30,081 nt of DNA. Source: Enteractinococcus helveticum (GTDB taxonomy: Bacteria; Actinomycetota; Actinomycetes; Actinomycetales; Micrococcaceae). The translations under genes and the position numbers were made by a program. Shown one piece after another: positions 23,587-30,081 of the stretch; position 1 is the first letter of the stretch; every line of letters starts with the position of its first letter. The notes under the pieces were generated by a model. The model did no database searches. It was not told the origin of the DNA and was given only the letters and a program-made list of their open reading frames with translations. Location: NCBI RefSeq assembly GCF_020742345.1, contig NZ_DYXC01000109.1:1-30081 (forward strand), in the 5' to 3' direction.

Positions 23587-24809
23587 CCACACCAACCGGC
23601 TGCCCCGGCCTCCCCGCCCCAGCGCCTAGCGCGCGCAAGGCCACCATACCCGGCGATGAACCCGCCGGTCGCGTCACCAAACGCGGCATCATGTGGCGCA
23701 TCGGCTCGCTTACCGCAGCCAAAGACGTCCTGCTGGCCCGCCGAGAAACCATCCAGGCCGGGTTCACCGCCGAATACATCCCGCGCACCATCTTCCGCAA
23801 CCACCCGATCCTGATCTCCGACGGCCCCCAACACGACGAACAACGCCGCAACGTCGCCCGCTTCTTCGCACCCACGGTCGTCGCCGCCCGCTATAGCCAC
23901 CTGATGACCGCCGTCGTGAACAACATTATTGCCCAAACCAAGCGCACCGGCACCATCACCCTCGACGAGGTCGCCCTGTACTACACGGTCGAAGTGACCG
24001 CCTCCATTATTGGCCTCACCCACGCCAAAGTCCCCGCACTGGCCCGCCGGTTAGAAAAATTCTTCCGCCAGCCACCCCTAGACCGCACCAAACCCCGCCT
24101 CGGGCGCACCAACCGCCAGTGGATAACCGCCGCCGCCAACGGGCTGGGCCCCATCGCCGGGCTACTAGTTTTCGACGTCCTACCCGCCGTGCGCTCGCGG
24201 ACCAAAAACCCGCGCGAGGACGTCATCAGCCACCTGATCGAACAGCACTACAACCTGGCCGACATCCTGGTTGAATGCGTGACCTACGGGACCGCCGGGA
24301 TGGTCACGACCCGAGAATTTATCACCATGGCTTGCTGGCATTTGCTGGACGACGACGCCCTACGCCAACGCTACCTGGCCGCCGCAGAAGACGAACGATT
24401 AGGGATGCTGGCCGAAATTATCCGCTTGGAGCCACCCGTCGGCCACCTATATCGTCGCGTCACCAAAGACTACACCGTAACCGACCGCGACACCGAATAC
24501 GGTTTACAAACCGGCGACTTGGTCGACCTGGATATCCGCCAGGCCAACGCCGATCCTGATGCCTTTCCGGCTGATCCCCTGCAGCTCTGCCCGGCACGGC
24601 AACGGGCCAAAGGCGTCCACGATGTTGGACTCAGTTTTGGTTTTGGTGCCCACGGCTGTCCCGGTCAGCACCTTGCGCTGCGAGAAACTGACGCGCTACT
24701 GCACCGGCTCCTCAAACTGCCAGTGACGACGGTGAGCGAACCGGATATCAGCTGGGACGATCTCATCGAAGGCTATAAGATCCGCGGTCTCACGCTGCAC
24801 CTGCGGTAG
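23583..24809 (+). CDS. Cytochrome P450, probable carotenoid hydroxylase
   Basis: The 408-aa P450 has an ExxR motif E278-IIR-R281 and a heme-binding loop FGFGAHGCPG with Cys359 as ligand. The I-helix reads AGMVTT (238-243), where the usual acidic residue before Thr is Val. It is coupled to crtU by an ATGA overlap and closes the operon. Work on Brevibacterium linens pointed to a P450 for hydroxylating isorenieratene to the 3,3'-dihydroxy pigment. The same role here is likely but inferred. Redox partners are not encoded nearby. Confidence 0.88.
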   Translation: MTTPTGCPGLPAPAPSARKATIPGDEPAGRVTKRGIMWRIGSLTAAKDVLLARRETIQAGFTAEYIPRTIFRNHPILISDGPQHDEQRRNVARFFAPTVVAARYSHLMTAVVNNIIAQTKRTGTITLDEVALYYTVEVTASIIGLTHAKVPALARRLEKFFRQPPLDRTKPRLGRTNRQWITAAANGLGPIAGLLVFDVLPAVRSRTKNPREDVISHLIEQHYNLADILVECVTYGTAGMVTTREFITMACWHLLDDDALRQRYLAAAEDERLGMLAEIIRLEPPVGHLYRRVTKDYTVTDRDTEYGLQTGDLVDLDIRQANADPDAFPADPLQLCPARQRAKGVHDVGLSFGFGAHGCPGQHLALRETDALLHRLLKLPVTTVSEPDISWDDLIEGYKIRGLTLHLR

Positions 24810-24850
24810 GTCGTTACCCTCAAGCAGCCCGCCAGTACAGGCGTCGTGAA

Positions 24851-24886
24851 TGTGGATAAACATCGCTGCGCAGACAGTTATCCACA
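24851..24886. repeat. Inverted pair of DnaA-box 9-mers
   Basis: TGTGGATAA (24851-24859) and TTATCCACA (24878-24886) are perfect inverted copies of the consensus DnaA box separated by 18 nt. They lie between the crt operon and the HNH gene. The arms could also form a 9-bp hairpin terminating the crt operon, although no T-tract follows on either strand. Confidence 0.55.
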
Positions 24887-24937
24887 AAATAGGCTGAGCC
24901 GTGGTTGCACGCTGACGAAGAATTCTATGGTGGTGGC

Positions 24938-26290
24938 ATGACGACGATTCTAGCTCCCATAGCAGACACGACACTCGACGAAATTGATAGGCAAATGTCT
25001 TTGCTTGAGCCTGTCGAAACCGAGAGTGCTGCAATCGAACGGATCCGGAAGGTCGAACGACTCATCGGGCGGCTCGAATCCGTCCAACTGCGGGCCACCG
25101 CACGACTGGAAGCCATGCGTCTAGCACGCGAAGCGCAGGACAAAATTCCCAAAGCTCAACGAGGTAAGGGTCTTGGCAGTGAAGTCGCGCTAGCCCGGTC
25201 AGTTTCACCGGCGCGTGGAAAACAGCATCTCGAACTAGCTGGCACGCTGTCCAAGGATATGCGGCACACCGCAGCAGCACTGGCTGAAGGAAAGATCCGG
25301 GCTGAGCATGCCCAAGCCGTCGCTAGAGAATCTTCCGAGCTGTCAGCGTTGCATCGGCGCAAAATCGATTCGGCAATGAAAGACCGTTACGGTAGTGCCG
25401 GACCACGGGAACTAGCCAGTGAGGCTCGAGCTCATGCACAACGACTCGACCCGAGAACAGCCGCCGATCGATTCGCCAAAGCAAAAGACCATCGCAGGAT
25501 TTTCACCCAACCAGCTCAGGACGGCATGTCCAAGCTCGTTGCATATGGGCCAACCCCAGACATTGTTGCCGCTGAACAAGGATTACGGCAGTGGGCCAAA
25601 ACCCAAATTGTTAAAGGAAAAACCCAGGACCAACACGGTAACAAGCGTTCCAAGGATCAGTTGATGTTTGACGAATTGATCCGTCGGGTCACCGGTCAAA
25701 CCACCGGGCTGGTGGACAAAATCGAACTCCTGCTGGCGATGACACCAGATACCCTGCTGGCCCAAGGAGATGACCCGGCGTGGTTAATCGGTCACGGCTC
25801 CATCCCCGCACCGGTCGCCCGACAGTGGCTCTCCGACGACGAATTGAGTGTTCCATTGCGTCGAGTGTTCACTGACCAGAAGGGCCAGCAAATCTCCGAT
25901 ATGGAATTCCTATCCAGAGATTTTCCAAGTGGCGTGCGCAAAATGGTCCTACTTCGAGACAAGACATGCCGTACCCCGTTTTGTGAGGCCCCCATCGCGG
26001 AAATGGATCATATCATTCCTGACCGAGACGGTGGTCGTCCGAATTGGGGGAACGCTTCGGGACTGTGTTCGGCATGTAACCAGACCAAAGAAAATCGGGA
26101 CTGGCGCCACGAAGGTAACGAAACAATATTGGAAGTTATCACCCCGACTGGTCACCGGTACACAAACAAGCCTGGGCCAGTAATCCCAGGTGCACAACCT
26201 TCACAAGCAATCGATCCGAAACCACCGGACGGCGACCGGGCCGATGATCATCCACCTGATAGACACCCTCCACCAGAATCATCACCCTAG
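24938..26290 (+). CDS. DUF222 / HNH endonuclease domain protein (13E12-type)
   Basis: The 450-aa product has an N-terminal helical DUF222 region (about 20-280: AIERIRKVERLIGRLESVQLRATARLEAMRLA, ALAEGKIRAEHAQAVARES). The C-terminal HNH nuclease domain has C344/C349, D357-H358 in EMDHIIPDRDGG, and C377/C380 in LCSACNQTKENRDW. A Pro-rich acidic tail follows. These proteins are widespread and multicopy in actinomycetes and related to the REP13E12 family; their role is uncertain and they may be selfish. The start is unclear: ATG 24938 fits the family N-terminus, and TTG 24905 would add 11 residues. The flanking DnaA-box pair and large terminator make a self-contained unit. Confidence 0.88.
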   Translation: MTTILAPIADTTLDEIDRQMSLLEPVETESAAIERIRKVERLIGRLESVQLRATARLEAMRLAREAQDKIPKAQRGKGLGSEVALARSVSPARGKQHLELAGTLSKDMRHTAAALAEGKIRAEHAQAVARESSELSALHRRKIDSAMKDRYGSAGPRELASEARAHAQRLDPRTAADRFAKAKDHRRIFTQPAQDGMSKLVAYGPTPDIVAAEQGLRQWAKTQIVKGKTQDQHGNKRSKDQLMFDELIRRVTGQTTGLVDKIELLLAMTPDTLLAQGDDPAWLIGHGSIPAPVARQWLSDDELSVPLRRVFTDQKGQQISDMEFLSRDFPSGVRKMVLLRDKTCRTPFCEAPIAEMDHIIPDRDGGRPNWGNASGLCSACNQTKENRDWRHEGNETILEVITPTGHRYTNKPGPVIPGAQPSQAIDPKPPDGDRADDHPPDRHPPPESSP

Positions 26291-26332
26291 CCGCGGTGCG
26301 ATCTTCGATGCACGAGTCGCGAAGCAGCATAT

Positions 26333-26381
26333 ATGGCAGCGGAGTTACCCCGTCACATCGACGGGGTAACTCCGCTGCCAT
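26333..26381. terminator. Strong intrinsic terminator after the HNH gene
   Basis: Perfect 22-bp arms (26333-26354 and 26360-26381) flank a 5-nt loop ACATC, followed by TGTTTAAC. It is the most stable simple hairpin in the window and lies 43 nt after the HNH stop. Confidence 0.85.
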
Positions 26382-26888
26382 TGTTTAACTAGGTCGCACG
26401 GATTCCACACACGGATTTCAGCTCCCGGCTAGGAATTAATCGTGCCCACAACGCCTACAAAGAGCGGGCGAACCGGAATGAGCTGTTCGGCAGTCGCAAA
26501 TATTTCAGCATGCTCAGTAAAAACAGGTGACCGCTGAAGAGTTTTGACACGAAAATGCTAGACCGATTGGCAGCGGGTAATCATATGGAACGTTTGCCGC
26601 ATCCTGAAGGATCCGCGTAGGACGGCACTGCAGGTGACCGAGAAACGCAGGCCACTGCGCGGCGGTTGGTGGGACAGAACCACGTGCTGCGATTCCACGC
26701 GAACGGGGGATTGAGACACCAAGAGCGCGACGCCGTCATGAAACTTTTCGACGTCTTCGCTACGACCGGAGCCCAGAGGCTCCGCTAGCGTCTTGATTAC
26801 TCACCCACCGGTTGCACGCTGAGCCAGGTTGATTAGCCTTAGGGTAGATGTGTGCGTCACGCCACATCGTGTTATTTCGGAGGCTGAG
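26382..26888. other. Intergenic region without an intact gene, possible decayed coding sequence
   Basis: No family-matching ORF is present. One plus-strand frame reads about 43 protein-like codons ending at TGA near 26530 (…INRAHNAYKERANRNELFG…). Another reads about 55 codons between a TAG near 26620 and the TAG ending at 26789 (…RLVGQNHVLRFHANGGL…). Neither has a convincing start. These may be remnants of a lost gene or mobile element, or chance. The distal part must contain the protoglobin promoter; CGGAGG at 26878-26883 is its ribosome site. Confidence 0.35.
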
Positions 26889-27479
26889 ATGACTACGAGT
26901 ACAAATCCCGCCGGTTACACCTACGACCAAGATCTGCCGCCATCTCCGGTGAGCCGTCAACGGCTTGACGAGCTGCTCACCGACGTCATGTGGACCGAAG
27001 AAGACGTGCCAGCGCTGCGTCGGGCCGGTGAAATTCTGTCCCCGCGCGTTTCGGAAATCTTAGATATTTGGTATGACTTTATTGGTTCCACCCCGCACCT
27101 GGTATCGGTGTTCCGCGGTCCCGATGGCGCACCGAACGCCCAGTATCTGGCCCGGGTGCGAGATCGTTTTGAACAATGGGTCCGTGATGTGTGCCAGCGC
27201 CGTTTCGATGACCAGTGGTTGGCCTATCAAGAAGAAATTGGGTTGCGCCACCACACGGCCAAGAAGAACCAGACCGACGACGTCGACTCACCGGCCACCC
27301 ACGTGCCGATGGCCGATATGTTGGCACTGGTAGTGCCCGTGACCCTATCCGTCCGACCATTTCTGCAGGAGGGCGCCACGGATGGTGACGACGTTGAGGC
27401 CATGCATCAAGCCTGGTTCAAAGCCGTGACCGTAACCCTGGTGCTCTGGGCGCGACCCTATGCTGATGAGCTGTGGTGA
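26889..27479 (+). CDS. Protoglobin-family heme protein
   Basis: The single-domain globin of 196 aa matches the protoglobin family: a long N-terminal extension with YTYDQD, then RAGEILSPRVSEILDIWYDFIGSTPHLVSVF. The proximal-heme segment is AYQEEIGLRHHTAKKNQTDD, where His121 or His122 should ligate iron. The ending contains a helix with WFKAVTVTLVLWARPYADELW. Protoglobins bind O2, CO and NO and may sense or detoxify them; no signalling domain is fused here. ATG 26889 follows CGGAGG with 5-nt spacing; the open frame upstream to 26829 lacks family sequence. A sulfite-exporter-family gene follows after 93 nt, perhaps co-transcribed. Confidence 0.88.
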   Translation: MTTSTNPAGYTYDQDLPPSPVSRQRLDELLTDVMWTEEDVPALRRAGEILSPRVSEILDIWYDFIGSTPHLVSVFRGPDGAPNAQYLARVRDRFEQWVRDVCQRRFDDQWLAYQEEIGLRHHTAKKNQTDDVDSPATHVPMADMLALVVPVTLSVRPFLQEGATDGDDVEAMHQAWFKAVTVTLVLWARPYADELW

Positions 27480-27572
27480 AAATACTTCCTGGTATCGTTG
27501 CGTGCCATACACGGTTCGGGGACTGTTCTCGTGTTGTCGACAATGATGTTTTGAGAAGGAAGCTTACTCACG

Positions 27573-28310
27573 GTGCTCATTGGCATTCTGCTGCTCAGTT
27601 TTATCGCAACCGCGCTGCAACGCATTACCGGGCTGGGCTTTGCCATGCTCACCGCACCGTTTGCAGTCGTGGCACTTGGCACCCACCAGGGCATCATGTT
27701 GATCACCGCGCTGGCTGTGATCGCCTCACTGTTCATGCTGCCGGGCATGTGGCGCGATATTGACTGGTCTCGGGTCGGCTGGATCGGTATTCCCGCAACA
27801 CTGTCGATTATTCCGGCCGCATGGTTGGGTGCGCAGATCGACGGCGCCATTATTTACCTGTTGGTCGGGGCCCTGGTGATCGTGGGGCTCAGCGGGGCCT
27901 TATTTATGCGGGGCAACAGCCAGCCGGTGACCAGCCATGGGGCACAGATCCTTACCGGGGTTGGTGCCGGTGCCGGCAGTGTGCTGGCGGGAATCGGCGG
28001 ACCGGCGATGACAATTTTTGGGGTGCTCTCGCGTTGGCCAGTGGCCTCCTTTGCCGCCAGTCTGCAACCCATGTGGGTCATGATCGCCTCGGCCACCCTG
28101 GCAGGACGATCATGGTTCATGGGCTCCACGCTGCCGGAATTGTCTTGGTGGATGTGGCTGCTGGCCGTCGTGGGAATTGCGGTGGGCATGTGGGCCGGCC
28201 AACGTGCATTAGGCAAAGTGAAAGACGGGGTGGTCTTCGGCATTGTGATCGTGCTGGCCATGATCGGCGCGATCCTTTCTGTGATCACCGGGATCAGTCA
28301 GCTGCTCTGA
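27573..28310 (+). CDS. TauE/SafE-family membrane transporter
   Basis: The 245-aa membrane protein has about eight hydrophobic helices in two repeats. Signature segments are LQRITGLGFAMLTAPF in the first repeat and GAGAGSVLAGIGGPAMTIFGVLSRWP in the second. The family exports sulfite, sulfoacetate or related organosulfur anions, or serves as an uncharacterised permease. It starts at GTG 27573, with GAGAAGGA about 11 nt upstream. It runs in the same direction as the protoglobin gene. Its last 17 nt overlap the 3' end of the convergent uvrA-like gene. Confidence 0.85.
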   Translation: MLIGILLLSFIATALQRITGLGFAMLTAPFAVVALGTHQGIMLITALAVIASLFMLPGMWRDIDWSRVGWIGIPATLSIIPAAWLGAQIDGAIIYLLVGALVIVGLSGALFMRGNSQPVTSHGAQILTGVGAGAGSVLAGIGGPAMTIFGVLSRWPVASFAASLQPMWVMIASATLAGRSWFMGSTLPELSWWMWLLAVVGIAVGMWAGQRALGKVKDGVVFGIVIVLAMIGAILSVITGISQLL

Positions 28311-30081
28311 GCGCCTGAGCAAAATGCCGGCCGGTCGCAGTATCCGCTGCCAGAAGCTCCCGGGGTGTGCCCTCAAAAATGACCTGGCCGCCTGCGGCAC
28401 CGGCGCCCGGGCCAATATCGATGACCCAGTCGGCGGCTGCGACGACGTCGAGATCGTGTTCAATCACAATGACCGTGGTACCAGCCTCGACCAGCGCATC
28501 CAACAGGGCAACCAACCGGCCGACGTCCGCGATATGCAGCCCGGTGGTCGGTTCATCCAGCACATAGATTTCGGCGGGTTTGGCCAGACTGGCCACCAGT
28601 TTGAGCCGTTGACGTTCCCCGCCCGAGAGCGTGGTGAGTGGCTGGCCCAACCGAATATATCCCAAGCCCACATCCACGCAGCGCTGAGCAACCTTGGCCG
28701 CGGCCGGAATCTTGACCTGCGTGAAATATGCGACCGCAGTTTCGGCGGGCAGTTCCAGCACGTCGGCAATATTTTTGCCGCCCAGTTCGTAGTGCAACAC
28801 CTCGGTGTTGAAGCGTCGTCCCTGGCAGGCCCCGCACACCGTGGACTGGCCCTGCATGAACCCAAAATCCAAAGAGATCGCACCGGCGCCCTGACATTCG
28901 GGGCAGGCGCCGTCGGAATTCGCCGAAAACAGTCCGGGTTTGACCCCGTGGGCTTTGGCGAATGCTTTGCGAATGGCATCCAGTGCGCCGGTATAGGTGG
29001 CCGGATTGGACCGGCGCGAACCACGAATGGGGGTCTGATCAATGACGACGACGTCCTGACGGTCGGCAAGCCCAGCCGCCAGCAGAGTGGACTTGCCGGA
29101 ACCGGCCACCCCGGTCACCGCGGTGACAACCCCGGTGGGAACGTCCACGGACACATCACGGAGATTATGGCGGGTGATATTGCGGATCGGCAGTGTGACG
29201 GTGGACGCACGGACTTGGGATTTCAATCCCGCGCGGTGTTCCAGGCTGTTGCCGGTTATCGTCCCGGAAGCACGCAACCCGGCAACATCGCCCTGATAGA
29301 CGACGTCGCCGCCGTGCTGACCGGCGCCCGGGCCCATATCAATGATGTGATCGGCTATTGCGATGACACCCGGATGGTGTTCTACAACCAGGATCGTGTT
29401 GCCGGCGTCGCGCAGTTGGAGCAGCAGGGTGTTCATGCGTTCGACGTCGGCGGCGTGCAGCCCGGCGGTGGGTTCATCAAAAACATAGGTGACATCGGTC
29501 AGTGGGGAACCCAGCTGGCGGATCATTTTGACGCGCTGCGCCTCACCACCCGATAAGGTCCCGGAGGCCCGATCGAGGCTCAAATACCCCAGCCCAATGT
29601 CCACGAAGCCCTGTAAAAGTTGGCGCAGCACGGCTAACAGTGGTTCGGCCGCCGGCAGGTCCAGGGCGGAAACCCAGTCCAACAGTTCGGCGCTAGCCAA
29701 GGTGGCCAGTTGACCAATATTCGCGCCATTGATAGTCACGGAGCGGGCGGTGTCATTGAGTCGGGTGCCGTCGCAGGCGGTACAAGTGGTAAACCCGATG
29801 GCCCGGTCCACGAAGGCGCGAATGTGGGGTTGCATGGCTTCGCGATCCTTGGCGAGCATGGACTTGCGAATGCGCGGGATGAGCCCCTCGTAGGTCAGGT
29901 TGGCGCCTTCGAAGTTGACCTTGGTGGCCTCGGTGTTCAACAACAACTCAAGTTCCTCGGCACTATAGTCGGCGATCCGTTTGGCCATGGGCAGCCCGGC
30001 GGCACGGAATAATCGACCGTACCAACCCTCCATGGAATAGCCCGGGACGTTCAGGGCGCCGTCCTCCAGGGATTTCTTAGC
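28294..30081 (-). CDS. UvrA-like excinuclease ATPase (partial, 5' end beyond window)
   Basis: The frame is open from the right edge for 595 codons to its stop, so the N-terminal part with the first Walker A is missing. Visible parts are a zinc-binding CTACDG motif, ABC signature LSGGEAQRVKM with Walker B YVFDEPTAGLH, a second Walker A GVAGSGKST, and a zinc module CPEC...CGAC. A second signature LSGGERQRLKL with Walker B YVLDEPTTGLH and His switch VIEHDLDVV follows. This arrangement is UvrA. Divergence from canonical UvrA wording suggests the UvrA2/DrrC-type paralogue group, linked to DNA-binding drug resistance rather than core repair. The ATG at 30033 is internal; coding sequence clearly continues upstream. 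Confidence 0.9.
   Translation of the reverse strand, partial: AKKSLEDGALNVPGYSMEGWYGRLFRAAGLPMAKRIADYSAEELELLLNTEATKVNFEGANLTYEGLIPRIRKSMLAKDREAMQPHIRAFVDRAIGFTTCTACDGTRLNDTARSVTINGANIGQLATLASAELLDWVSALDLPAAEPLLAVLRQLLQGFVDIGLGYLSLDRASGTLSGGEAQRVKMIRQLGSPLTDVTYVFDEPTAGLHAADVERMNTLLLQLRDAGNTILVVEHHPGVIAIADHIIDMGPGAGQHGGDVVYQGDVAGLRASGTITGNSLEHRAGLKSQVRASTVTLPIRNITRHNLRDVSVDVPTGVVTAVTGVAGSGKSTLLAAGLADRQDVVVIDQTPIRGSRRSNPATYTGALDAIRKAFAKAHGVKPGLFSANSDGACPECQGAGAISLDFGFMQGQSTVCGACQGRRFNTEVLHYELGGKNIADVLELPAETAVAYFTQVKIPAAAKVAQRCVDVGLGYIRLGQPLTTLSGGERQRLKLVASLAKPAEIYVLDEPTTGLHIADVGRLVALLDALVEAGTTVIVIEHDLDVVAAADWVIDIGPGAGAAGGQVIFEGTPRELLAADTATGRHFAQALRAAD

Noticed and set aside
23169..24023. 284-codon minus-strand frame
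   Set aside because: Opposite crtU and the P450, both with clear motifs; Gly/Ala/Arg-rich composition typical of antisense frames in GC-rich DNA.
27534..27543. TTGTCGACAA palindrome before the TauE/SafE gene
   Set aside because: A single 10-bp palindrome, easily expected by chance; no second copy seen.
28324..29556. 410-codon open frame on the plus strand
   Set aside because: It is the antisense shadow of the UvrA-like gene, whose motifs are unmistakable on the minus strand; no family features in the plus-strand translation.
1..30081. CRISPR arrays, tRNA or rRNA genes, intact insertion sequences
   Set aside because: No regularly spaced direct repeats, no tRNA-like T-loop/acceptor pattern and no transposase motifs were seen in the intergenic regions.

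Overview
The window reads as a chromosomal segment of a high-GC Gram-positive bacterium, most likely a Micrococcales actinomycete of the Brevibacterium/Arthrobacter/Enteractinococcus type. The grounds are the split heterodimeric lycopene cyclase and CrtU-type aromatic carotenoid genes, a TspO-like gene beside the crt operon, a DUF222/HNH '13E12-type' gene, many ATGA stop-start overlaps, and several genes that look leaderless. The genus is not determinable from sequence alone. By eye, the left 12.5 kb is less GC-rich than the right part.

Left region (1-12.5 kb), catabolism and transport. The 5' part of a polar amino-acid-type binding lipoprotein runs off the left edge. Next come an SDR resembling 3-alpha/20-beta-hydroxysteroid dehydrogenases, an IclR regulator, and a tightly packed operon: KstD-like flavoprotein 1, a Dabb-domain protein, an MHS-family symporter and KstD-like flavoprotein 2. 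This operon ends in two strong hairpins and faces mgtE. Beyond mgtE, a second IclR gene is divergent from an orphan NMT1/SsuA-like binding lipoprotein and an ACMSD/resorcylate-decarboxylase-type amidohydrolase. Four copies of one operator-like motif, GTTYCATNSAATRGANN, sit at the control regions of both halves, which suggests one or two IclR proteins link them. The most economical reading is a pathway that imports a small carboxylated cyclic compound, oxidises a ring alcohol to a ketone, desaturates it twice with ketone-binding flavoproteins, and possibly decarboxylates a resulting phenolic acid. The substrate is unknown. I regard this as the best candidate for an undescribed system.

Middle region (12.5-16.9 kb, minus strand). 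A TspO/MBR-like membrane protein is followed by an ABC-2 exporter (ATPase and permease) translationally coupled to a DesK/DesR-like two-component system. A three-half-site CATGAC array lies upstream of the ATPase gene.

Carotenoid operon (17.0-24.8 kb, plus strand). The order is crtE, crtB, crtI, crtYc, crtYd, crtT, crtU and a cytochrome P450, with overlaps at nearly every junction. The gene set predicts GGPP to phytoene, lycopene, beta-carotene, isorenieratene and probably hydroxylated isorenieratene. The crtE-tspO intergenic region holds a tandem GTTAGC/GCTAGT repeat that could be a shared operator.

Right region (24.8-30.1 kb). It holds a DUF222/HNH endonuclease preceded by two inverted perfect DnaA-box 9-mers and followed by a 22-bp-stem terminator. 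About 0.45 kb without an intact gene follows. Then come a protoglobin, a TauE/SafE transporter and, convergent and running off the right edge, a UvrA-like ATPase. No tRNA, rRNA, CRISPR array or intact transposase was seen.
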